From an uncultured Prevotella sp. (GTDB lineage: Bacteria > Bacteroidota > Bacteroidia > Bacteroidales > Bacteroidaceae), in the NCBI GenBank assembly GCA_900551985.1, contig URYG01000136.1, positions 1 through 8,588 of the forward strand: a stretch of 8,588 bases of DNA, given 5' to 3'. Under the pieces are notes generated by a model, which saw only the letters and a list, made by a program, of their open reading frames with translations, was not told where the DNA came from and searched no databases. Of the stretch, positions 1 to 4,907 are shown in pieces (position 1 is the stretch's first letter; each line of letters opens with the position of its first letter). Both the position numbers and the translations under genes were made by a program.

Positions 1-873
1 GAAGTCGAGCATGAAGATGCATTGCATGATGCAGAACTGCTTGCGTGGATGGTAAATGTAGGCGCAGGTAGATAGAGTAGAAAGTATCTGGCTGATGGTT
101 TGTTCGGCCTTTCCCTCTCTTAATATTCTGATGGCTTGAATGTAGTAAGATATCAGTTCGATGATATCGGTAAATCGCTGTTCGAGCAGCATGCGCTCGG
201 CTTCCTTGCATCGGGGCAGGAGAAACTCTCCCTGTAGCGTCTCGATACATTGGGAATGAATCTGCAGGAGTAATGTCTGTAATTCATCTTGACTGAGATG
301 ATTGGAGATGCCGGCTATCCATCGGTGGCACTCCAGGTCGAAGATGTCGGAAGGGGTATCTCCTAGCATCAGATTTCTGAACTCAGGGGTATTCCAGTTT
401 TCATCTCCTATGATTTCACGAAAATCTTTATCTGAAAGTGAAAACTCCGACTTGTCGGCGCCCAATACTTCTACGAGTTGTACCTCCATGTATTTCTGGC
501 GGAACTTCATCACTCTGCATCTCACTCTAGGAGTGAGCGCTGCATTGATGATGGTATCACGTTTCAGCATAGCCGTGAAGCCGTATTCGTCTTCCAGATG
601 ATAGAAATCACCTAATGTCATCTTGATCTTGAAATCCACCTCATCATTTTCCTTATAATGTTTTCTCATAAGGTGTTCTATGTTCTGTGAGATGAAAACT
701 TTGCCAAGATGGGTTGTAATCATCAGACAGTCAAGCATCTTTGGAGCTGGTTGCCTCCTTTGGAAGTCAATCTGTCCAACCTTGTAAATTCTGTTTTCTA
801 CTTCGATGACGAACTTATGTTCTTCTTCGTCAATGCGCAGAACCTTTGCCTTGATATTCTTGTAATTATTCAT
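1..873 (-). CDS. Uncharacterised protein, N-terminal 291 residues (3' end beyond window)
   Basis: An open frame runs on the minus strand from ATG at 873-871 to the window edge, 291 codons without a stop. No other in-frame start lies between this ATG and the promoter-like element at 913-920, so the start is fairly secure. I do not recognise the family. Residues 1-135 look beta-rich. Two stretches, about 8-35 (KAKVLRIDEEEHKFVIEV) and 117-136 (RVRCRVMKFRQKYMEVQLVEV), have the alternating hydrophobic pattern of S1/OB-like nucleic-acid-binding strands, but this is only a resemblance. From about residue 145 the sequence becomes helical and mildly acidic, with several Cys and Trp. There is no signal peptide or membrane segment, so it is probably cytoplasmic. 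It is transcribed divergently from the alcohol dehydrogenase gene. Codon use is ordinary for the window. The missing C-terminus may hold the defining domain. Confidence 0.8.
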   Translation of the reverse strand, partial: MNNYKNIKAKVLRIDEEEHKFVIEVENRIYKVGQIDFQRRQPAPKMLDCLMITTHLGKVFISQNIEHLMRKHYKENDEVDFKIKMTLGDFYHLEDEYGFTAMLKRDTIINAALTPRVRCRVMKFRQKYMEVQLVEVLGADKSEFSLSDKDFREIIGDENWNTPEFRNLMLGDTPSDIFDLECHRWIAGISNHLSQDELQTLLLQIHSQCIETLQGEFLLPRCKEAERMLLEQRFTDIIELISYYIQAIRILREGKAEQTISQILSTLSTCAYIYHPRKQFCIMQCIFMLDF

Positions 874-912
874 ATAGAATGGTTTTTGTGATATGATGTT
901 ATAATAATACTG

Positions 913-920
913 CAAAGATA
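913..920 (-). promoter_or_regulatory. Putative -7 promoter element for the left-edge gene
   Basis: Read on the minus strand this is TATCTTTG, an exact match to the Bacteroidota sigma-factor -7 consensus TAnnTTTG. It lies 39 bases upstream of the ATG at 873. No good TTTG-type -33 element is visible at the expected distance, so the assignment rests on the -7 match and its position. Confidence 0.55.
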
Positions 921-1022
921 TATATATTCTGTGAATTTTCAGTATTTTCTCGTTAAAAAAACTCTAATTTTAACAAAGCATAAAAAGTTGGCGTAACGTA
1001 TGATGCTATGAATATTTTTTTG

Positions 1023-1030
1023 TATATTTG
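1023..1030 (+). promoter_or_regulatory. Putative -7 promoter element for the alcohol dehydrogenase gene
   Basis: TATATTTG matches TAnnTTTG and ends 33 bases before the ATG at 1064, implying a short leader of roughly 25-28 nt. A clear -33 TTTG is not present at 19-21 nt upstream. No Shine-Dalgarno sequence precedes the start, which is usual in Bacteroidota. Confidence 0.55.
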
Positions 1031-1063
1031 CATTTTCGATAAAACATTAATAAACTAGAGACG

Positions 1064-2095
1064 ATGAAAGCATTTACATATATTAAAAAAGGGGAATTCG
1101 CTTTTGTAGAGAAAGCGAAACCTACCATCAAGGATGCCAAGGATGCCATAGTGAGAGTAACAATGAGCAGTATCTGTACCAGCGATCTGCATATCAAGCA
1201 TGGTTCAGTGCCTCGTGCCGTACCAGGTATTACCGTGGGGCATGAGATGGTGGGGGTAGTAGAAGAAGTAGGCGAGCAGGTTACCCATGTGAAGCCAGGC
1301 GATAGAGTAACGGTGAATGTGGAGACTTATTGTGGCGAATGCTTCTACTGCCAGCATGGATACGTAAACAACTGTACTTCTCCTCATGGTGGTTGGGCGT
1401 TGGGTTGCAGAATAGATGGCGGCCAGACGGAATATGTCAGGGTTCCGTACGCCACTACCGGATTGAATAAGATTCCTGATACGGTAAGCGATGAGCAGGC
1501 ACTCTTTGTTGGCGATATTCTTGCCACTGGATTCTGGGCAACCCGAATCTCGGAAATTAAGGAAGAAGATACGGTCCTCATTATCGGGGCAGGTCCTACG
1601 GGAGTTTGCTGTTTGCTCTGTACCTTACTGAAGAATCCTGAAATAATCATCGTTTGCGAGAAATCAGAAGCCAGAAGAGCATTTATCCAGGAACATTATC
1701 CGCAGGTTCTTGTGGTAGAACCGGAAAAATGCGAAACCTTCGTCAAGGAACAGAGTTTGCATGGTGGAGCCGATGTGGTGATGGAGGTAGCTGGTGGTTC
1801 TGATACCTTCCAGTTGGCATGGAAGTGTGCCCGTCCTAATGCCATCGTTACTGTTGTTGCTATGTATGATAAGCCCCAGATGCTTCCGCTTCCTGATATG
1901 TATGGCAAGAATCTCATCTTCAAGACGGGTGGAGTAGATGGCTGTGATTGTGAGGAAATCCTGAGCTTGATAGCGCAGGGTAAGATAGATACTACTCCTC
2001 TCATTACCCATCGTTTCCCGTTATCTAGAATAGAGGAAGCCTACGATGTGTTCGAGAATAGAAAAGATGGGGTTATCAAGGTTGCTCTATATTGA
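1064..2095 (+). CDS. Zinc-dependent medium-chain alcohol dehydrogenase
   Basis: This 343-residue protein has the normal length of a medium-chain (MDR) zinc alcohol/polyol dehydrogenase, which oxidises an alcohol or reduces a ketone/aldehyde with NAD(P) in the cytoplasm. Residues seen: catalytic-zinc ligands Cys38, His60-Glu61 (GHE motif) and probably Asp151, as in secondary-alcohol and threonine dehydrogenase-like members. A four-cysteine cluster Cys90, Cys93, Cys96, Cys104 is the structural-zinc lobe. The Rossmann nucleotide site is GAGPTG at 175-180. Glu199 at the end of the next strand suggests NAD(H) rather than NADP(H); this is inference. The C-terminal part (312-343) is typical of the family. 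The start ATG follows a promoter-like element by 33 bases. The gene stands alone and converges on the outer-membrane gene across a hairpin terminator. The substrate cannot be told from sequence; isopropanol/butanediol-type and sorbitol-type enzymes are alternatives. Confidence 0.92.
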   Translation: MKAFTYIKKGEFAFVEKAKPTIKDAKDAIVRVTMSSICTSDLHIKHGSVPRAVPGITVGHEMVGVVEEVGEQVTHVKPGDRVTVNVETYCGECFYCQHGYVNNCTSPHGGWALGCRIDGGQTEYVRVPYATTGLNKIPDTVSDEQALFVGDILATGFWATRISEIKEEDTVLIIGAGPTGVCCLLCTLLKNPEIIIVCEKSEARRAFIQEHYPQVLVVEPEKCETFVKEQSLHGGADVVMEVAGGSDTFQLAWKCARPNAIVTVVAMYDKPQMLPLPDMYGKNLIFKTGGVDGCDCEEILSLIAQGKIDTTPLITHRFPLSRIEEAYDVFENRKDGVIKVALY

Positions 2096-2142
2096 GATTT
2101 CCTATAAATTGGGATTTCGCATAATTTGAAATTTCATATAAA
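2096..2142 (+). repeat. Three imperfect 17-bp tandem copies after the alcohol dehydrogenase stop
   Basis: Directly after the TGA stop, three related units follow at a 17-base period: GATTTCCTATAAATTG (2096-2111), GATTTCGCATAATTTG (2113-2128) and AATTTCATATAAA (2130-2142). They lie between the stop and the terminator hairpin. No function is evident. Confidence 0.6.
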
Positions 2143-2146
2143 AACA

Positions 2147-2185
2147 GGGCGCAAGCTATTCCTGTTACGGAAAAAGCTTGCGCCC
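2147..2185. terminator. Bidirectional terminator between convergent genes
   Basis: A perfect 11-bp stem, GGGCGCAAGCT (2147-2157) with AGCTTGCGCCC (2175-2185), encloses a 17-nt loop that can itself pair TTCC (2159-2162) with GGAA (2169-2172). On the minus strand the stem is followed by TGTTTTTAT, a good U-tract for the outer-membrane gene. On the plus strand the tail TTGCTATATT is poorer, so termination of the dehydrogenase mRNA is probably weaker. Confidence 0.85.
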
Positions 2186-2224
2186 TTGCTATATTAACTT
2201 ATGAGTAAATGAGCTTTTCTAAGA

Positions 2225-2758
2225 TTAGAACTTATAGATAGCTCCAAATGAGATGTTGTTAGCATCTGCATCAACACCGAATGTAGATGAGCTCTTGCCC
2301 TCTTCTGGAGAGTAACCTCTATAACCGAGGAAGCCAATCTTGGTGATGAGGTTTACGTGGTTTGAAAGCTTAACTGCCAAACCTGGCTTGATGCCTACCT
2401 CATAGAAATCACCACCGCCCTTGCTGACGCTGCCGTAACCGATTGTACCTTCCAGGAAGAAGTTGACGAGCTTGGTTTCAACTGCTGTATAGCGAACATA
2501 AGGAGCAATCGTGAATGTAGTAGCATCACCTACTCTGGCAATCTTGCAAACATCGCCCTTCTGGATACCTACCTCGATACCAGCTTCCCACTCGTTGTTG
2601 AACTGATAACCGATTTCTGGGATGAGCTTGTAAGCTGTCTTGCTGTCTTCATCACCAATCTTATTGCTAGAGATACCAGCTGTACCACCGATGTAAACCT
2701 GTGCGCTTGCGCAAACAGAAACGAGAGCCATCATAAGGCTCAACATAATCTTCTTCAT
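2225..2758 (-). CDS. Small outer-membrane beta-barrel protein
   Basis: The start is taken as ATG at 2758-2756, giving 177 residues. An in-frame TTG two codons upstream (2764) is possible but would add residues before a complete signal peptide. Residues 1-19 (MKKIMLSLMMALVSVCASA) form a Sec signal with likely cleavage before Gln20. The cysteine at 16 does not sit in a lipobox, so this is not a lipoprotein. The mature part alternates glycine/aromatic-rich strands (for example 46-66, 82-92, 99-110, 118-131, 136-147) and ends in Phe177 (FGAIYKF), the usual C-terminal signal for barrel insertion. Length and pattern fit an eight-stranded OmpX/OmpA-like barrel of the Bacteroidota 'outer membrane beta-barrel' families. 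Its role (adhesion, stress or structural) cannot be inferred. It is a single-gene unit with its own promoter and terminator, and an FNR-type palindrome lies upstream. Confidence 0.88.
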   Translation of the reverse strand: MKKIMLSLMMALVSVCASAQVYIGGTAGISSNKIGDEDSKTAYKLIPEIGYQFNNEWEAGIEVGIQKGDVCKIARVGDATTFTIAPYVRYTAVETKLVNFFLEGTIGYGSVSKGGGDFYEVGIKPGLAVKLSNHVNLITKIGFLGYRGYSPEEGKSSSTFGVDADANNISFGAIYKF

Positions 2759-2817
2759 AATCAATCTTTTAAATCGAAATTAATACTTTGTTTTTTTCTT
2801 TTATTGGAATTCCGGGG

Positions 2818-2847
2818 CAAAGATATAGGAAATATGCGAAAAACAAG
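2818..2847 (-). promoter_or_regulatory. Promoter of the outer-membrane barrel gene
   Basis: On the minus strand TATCTTTG (2825-2818) matches the Bacteroidota -7 element exactly. CTTG (2847-2844) lies about 18 bases upstream as a partial -33 element. Transcription would begin near 2811, leaving a leader of about 53 nt. Confidence 0.6.
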
Positions 2848-2886
2848 AAATGTTTATCTAGTTTTCTTGCAAAATATGGGGTTTTG

Positions 2887-2900
2887 TTGATTTAAATCAA
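2887..2900. promoter_or_regulatory. FNR/CRP-type palindromic operator candidate
   Basis: TTGATTTAAATCAA is a perfect 14-bp palindrome and fits the FNR half-site pattern TTGAT-N4-ATCAA exactly. Its centre (2893.5) lies about 82 bases upstream of the start site predicted for the outer-membrane gene (about 2811), a distance compatible with class I activation by CRP/FNR-family proteins. It lies beyond the tRNA-Leu terminator, so the barrel gene is the only obvious target. Whether a Bacteroidota CRP/FNR homologue binds it is inference. Confidence 0.45.
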
Positions 2901-2980
2901 AAAACGTGGTTACGTGACGGCCGTTTCTTCCAATATCTATAAGCAAGTAGGTTGATGATACCTTCCTGATTTCTAAAATA

Positions 2981-3020
2981 AAAAATCCTAACCGCTTATT
3001 ATCAAGCAGTTAGGATTTTT
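2981..3020 (-). terminator. Intrinsic terminator of tRNA-Leu
   Basis: AAAAATCCTAAC-C-GCTT (2981-2997) pairs with AAGC-A-GTTAGGATTTTT (3004-3020), a 16-bp stem with one C/A mismatch and a 6-nt loop. On the minus strand the stem ends in GGATTTTTTATTTT, a U-rich tail. It begins 6 bases beyond the tRNA 3' end. Confidence 0.88.
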
Positions 3021-3025
3021 ATCGG

Positions 3026-3107
3026 TGCGCCTGATAGGACTCGAACCTACACGGCCTGAACCACTAGATCCTAAGTCTAGCGCGTCTACCAATTTCGCCA
3101 CAAGCGC
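3026..3107 (-). tRNA. tRNA-Leu, anticodon UAG
   Basis: The reverse complement folds as a complete 82-nt class II tRNA. The acceptor GCGCTTG pairs with CAGGCGC (one G-U) followed by discriminator A. The D stem is GCG/CGC with loop AAATTGGTAGA. The anticodon stem CTAGA/TCTAG has loop CTTAGGA, putting anticodon TAG at 3073-3071. A 13-nt variable region follows, then T arm GTAGG-TTCGAGT-CCTAT. The 3' CCA is not fully encoded (CCG follows the discriminator), so it must be completed by tRNA nucleotidyltransferase. It decodes CUA/CUG and possibly other CUN leucine codons. A -7 promoter element lies just upstream and a terminator just downstream, so it is a stand-alone tRNA gene. Confidence 0.96.
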
Positions 3108-3118
3108 ATTTGTGAGTG

Positions 3119-3126
3119 CAAAGATA
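3119..3126 (-). promoter_or_regulatory. -7 promoter element of tRNA-Leu
   Basis: TATCTTTG on the minus strand matches TAnnTTTG and lies 11 bases upstream of the mature tRNA 5' end, so the transcript would have a very short leader. The -33 region is only T-rich, with no exact TTTG. Confidence 0.6.
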
Positions 3127-3176
3127 CAACAAATATTCGAATAAAAAGAAGAAATGAGCAGAAAAAAGTGGGTTTG

Positions 3177-3208
3177 TTTGTTTTTTACGAGAAATAATGG
3201 TACTTTTG
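3177..3208 (+). promoter_or_regulatory. Full Bacteroidota promoter of the histidine acid phosphatase gene
   Basis: TTTG (3177-3180) and TACTTTTG (3201-3208) match the -33 TTTG and -7 TAnnTTTG elements with a 20-base spacer. This is the best promoter in the window. Transcription would begin near 3215, giving a leader of about 33 nt. Confidence 0.7.
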
Positions 3209-3246
3209 CAGGCAAATTATAAAACTTTGCAGGTAAACTGAAAAAA
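3202..3246 (+). repeat. Imperfect direct repeat in promoter and leader of the phosphatase gene
   Basis: ACTTTTGCAGGCAAATTA (from 3202) and ACTTTGCAGGTAAACTGA (from 3224) are near-copies offset by 22 bases. The first contains the -7 element and the second lies in the untranslated leader. The second copy lacks the TA of a -7 element, so it looks like a duplication of promoter sequence that is not itself a promoter. Confidence 0.5.
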
Positions 3247-3247
3247 C

Positions 3248-4537
3248 ATGATGAAAAAAATGAATTTGTTATTGATGGCAACCATGCTGATTCTAGCTTT
3301 TGCGATGCCGTTGTCTGCTCAGAGTCCTTTGGAGGATTTCAAGCGAGACATTACGCTCTCGGGTAGTAACTATGTGGCTTATCGCGGACCTCAGAAACAG
3401 TTGACTCCGGCGCCTAAGGGCTATAAGCCTTTCTATCTGAGCCACTATGGCCGTCATGGCTCCCGCTATATGATTGGCAAGCAGGCGTATGATGTACCTT
3501 ATTTCTCCCTGTTGAAGGCGAAGCAGGAAGGTAAGTTGACTGCCAAGGGTGAGGAAACACTGGCTAAGGTGAAGCTGATTCGTGAAGAGGCGAAGGGACG
3601 TGATGGCGAGTTGACTCCGCTGGGTGCTCTCCAGCATCAGGGTATTACCAAGCGAATGATGGAAAGATTTCCTGAGATTTTTGCCGGCAATACGAATATC
3701 GAGGCACGAAGCACGGTGGTGATCCGCTGCATCCTCTCTATGGAGAATGGCTTGCATCAGTTGCTTCGTATGAATCCCAAGCTCCATATCTTCCATGATG
3801 CCAGCGAGCATGATATGTACTATATGAATCAGGGAGATAGATACCTGGATAGCTTGAAGAATTCTGTGGGCAGAAAGGTGGTGCAGGAGGAGTTTTCCAA
3901 GAAGCATGCCTGCTATAGCCGAGTGATGCAGGAACTTTTCAATGATCCGGCTTGGGTGAAGCAGAATATCAACCAGAGCGACTTGAACAGAAAGCTCTAT
4001 GAGATGGCTAGCTCTATCCAGGGTACTGAGTTGAGAGGCAAGGTTTCGCTTTATGATCTCTTTACAGAGGAGGAGCTGTATCAGAATTGGGTAAGTACCA
4101 ATATCTGGTGGCAGATGGCGTATGGCAATTCTCCTTATACGGGCAATGTTCAGCCATACTCCCAGCGTAATCTTCTGATGGATATCATCGAGAAGGCCGA
4201 TAGCTGCATAGCTCTTCCGCATCCGGGTGCTACCTTGAGATATGGCCATGATACGATGGTTACTCCACTTACTTGCCTCCTGGATCTGAATGGATATGGC
4301 GAGGAGATCAGAGATCCTGAGAGAATTTCTTCTCAATGGTTTGATTATAAGATTACTCCGATGGCTACCAACCTTCAGTTTGTATTCTATCGCAACAAGG
4401 CGAATGATGTGCTGGTGAAGATATTGCTCTGCGAGGATGAAGCTACGCTTCCTATCAAGAGCGATGTGGAGCCTTATTACCACTGGAATGATTTCAAGGC
4501 TTATTGTCTGGAGAAACTGAAGGGATATAAGAAATAA
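3248..4537 (+). CDS. Secreted histidine acid phosphatase (histidine phosphatase clade 2, phytase/MINPP-like)
   Basis: This 429-residue exported phosphomonoesterase has a signal peptide at about 1-24 (hydrophobic core 7-20, SA|Q cleavage) and no lipobox, so it is probably periplasmic. The clade 2 catalytic motif is YGRHGSRY (67-74): His70 is the phosphoenzyme nucleophile, and Arg69 and Arg73 bind phosphate. LTPLGALQHQGI (122-133) is the conserved second block of the family. An Arg-Ser-Thr stretch (154-156) with Arg160 corresponds to the distal phosphate-binding region. RYGHDTM (331-337) carries the His334-Asp335 pair, where Asp is the proton donor in phytases and acid phosphatases. Family members release phosphate from phytate, sugar phosphates or other phosphomonoesters; the exact substrate is not predictable here. 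The length fits the family. Another ATG at 3251 would shorten the protein by one residue. The gene is monocistronic, with a strong promoter upstream. Confidence 0.9.
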   Translation: MMKKMNLLLMATMLILAFAMPLSAQSPLEDFKRDITLSGSNYVAYRGPQKQLTPAPKGYKPFYLSHYGRHGSRYMIGKQAYDVPYFSLLKAKQEGKLTAKGEETLAKVKLIREEAKGRDGELTPLGALQHQGITKRMMERFPEIFAGNTNIEARSTVVIRCILSMENGLHQLLRMNPKLHIFHDASEHDMYYMNQGDRYLDSLKNSVGRKVVQEEFSKKHACYSRVMQELFNDPAWVKQNINQSDLNRKLYEMASSIQGTELRGKVSLYDLFTEEELYQNWVSTNIWWQMAYGNSPYTGNVQPYSQRNLLMDIIEKADSCIALPHPGATLRYGHDTMVTPLTCLLDLNGYGEEIRDPERISSQWFDYKITPMATNLQFVFYRNKANDVLVKILLCEDEATLPIKSDVEPYYHWNDFKAYCLEKLKGYKK

Positions 4538-4549
4538 AGCCTTGCTGGA

Positions 4550-4568
4550 CAGGCGATGGAATCGCCTG
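4550..4568 (+). other. Short perfect hairpin after the phosphatase stop
   Basis: CAGGCGAT (4550-4557) and ATCGCCTG (4561-4568) form an 8-bp stem with a GGA loop, 12 bases past the TAA. No T-tract follows, so it is more likely an mRNA 3'-end stabilising stem than a full terminator. Confidence 0.5.
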
Positions 4569-4606
4569 GAACGGGGGCGAGGAGGGAGACATGGAAGGCT
4601 ATTCGC

Positions 4607-4664
4607 TGAAACGCTGAAACGCGAAACGCAGAGTTAATGGTGAAACGCTGAAACGCGAAACGCA
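4607..4664 (+). repeat. Perfect 24-bp direct repeat, two copies, built from GCTGAAAC-like units
   Basis: The 24 bases at 4607-4630 recur exactly at 4641-4664, separated by 10 bases (GAGTTAATGG). Each copy is internally repetitive: TGAAACGC, TGAAACGC, GAAACGC. Partial matches flank the pair (TTCGC at 4602, GGCGAATGCTGAG at 4669). It lies between the phosphatase stop and the shared terminator. Confidence 0.85.
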
Positions 4665-4697
4665 AAATGGCGAATGCTGAGAGTATTTAGTATAAGA

Positions 4698-4750
4698 ATA
4701 AAAATAAAGGGAGCTTAAGGTTATTGATGCCTTAAACTCCCTATTTTTAT
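4698..4750. terminator. Bidirectional terminator of the phosphatase gene and parC
   Basis: ATAAAAATA (4698-4706), GGGAG (4709-4713) and TTAAGG (4715-4720) pair with CCTTAA (4730-4735), CTCCC (4737-4741) and TATTTTTAT (4742-4750), leaving a two-A bulge, one C/A mismatch and a 9-nt loop. Plus-strand transcripts end in TATTTTTATTTTTTTT. Minus-strand transcripts end in TTTATTTTTATT. Both convergent genes can use it. Confidence 0.88.
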
Positions 4751-4764
4751 TTTTTTTGTTCCAA

Positions 4765-4907
4765 TTCTTTTGGAGCTTTATCCCCTTTTTCTGGGTAAGC
4801 TTCTTTTCGAGCTTTATCCCTTTTTCGAGGTGAGCTTCTTTTGGAGCTTCGCCTTTTTTCTGGGATGAGCTTCTTTGGAGCTTTATCTCCTTCTCTTCTT
4901 TTATTGC
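4765..4907 (-). repeat. Four degenerate 35-36 bp tandem units running into the parC stop
   Basis: Units begin at 4765 (36 bp), 4801 (35 bp), 4836 (35 bp) and 4871 (the last decayed). Each starts TTCTTT(T)-GAGCTT and most continue with a pyrimidine run and a G-rich end before AAGC/GAGC. The last unit overlaps the parC stop codon (4903-4901). Read on the minus strand the array is purine-rich. In the two frames other than parC's, successive units encode related lysine-rich dodecapeptides (for example GDKAPKELEQKK, RDKARKEAYPEK, GEAPKEAHLEK). The parC frame itself meets TAA in several units. Confidence 0.85.

Larger units (their letters stand above)
4538..4900. other. Gene-free region between phosphatase and parC
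   Basis: This 363-base stretch between convergent genes contains a short hairpin, a duplicated 24-bp repeat, a bidirectional terminator and a 35-36 bp tandem array. Open minus-strand frames across it (4599-4919 and 4747-4986) are made of repeat sequence and lack an independent start context, so I do not call a gene. A G-rich run (4573-4586) is too irregular to claim a quadruplex. Confidence 0.7.

Noticed and set aside
302..891. Two small plus-strand frames (302-601 and 709-891)
   Set aside because: They lie antisense to the long continuous minus-strand frame that runs from 873 to the window edge, and lack promoters.
2759..2764. TTG at 2764 as start of the outer-membrane protein
   Set aside because: The ATG at 2758 gives a standard MKK signal peptide; the TTG would only add two residues.
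2902..2926. AAACG...CGTTT arms and ACGTG repeats near the FNR-like palindrome
   Set aside because: The arms are only 5 bp with a 15-base loop; too weak to call a hairpin or second operator.
2988..3281. A 97-codon minus-strand frame across the tRNA region
   Set aside because: It reads through tRNA-Leu and its terminator and overlaps the start of the phosphatase gene, so it is not a protein gene.
3293..4483. A 396-codon minus-strand frame opposite the phosphatase gene
   Set aside because: It overlaps an unmistakable signal-peptide-bearing histidine acid phosphatase. The antisense translation is an Ile/Leu/His/Arg-rich string without family features.
4607..4907. CRISPR array
   Set aside because: The repeats are direct with either short constant spacing or no unique spacers, and there are no cas genes.
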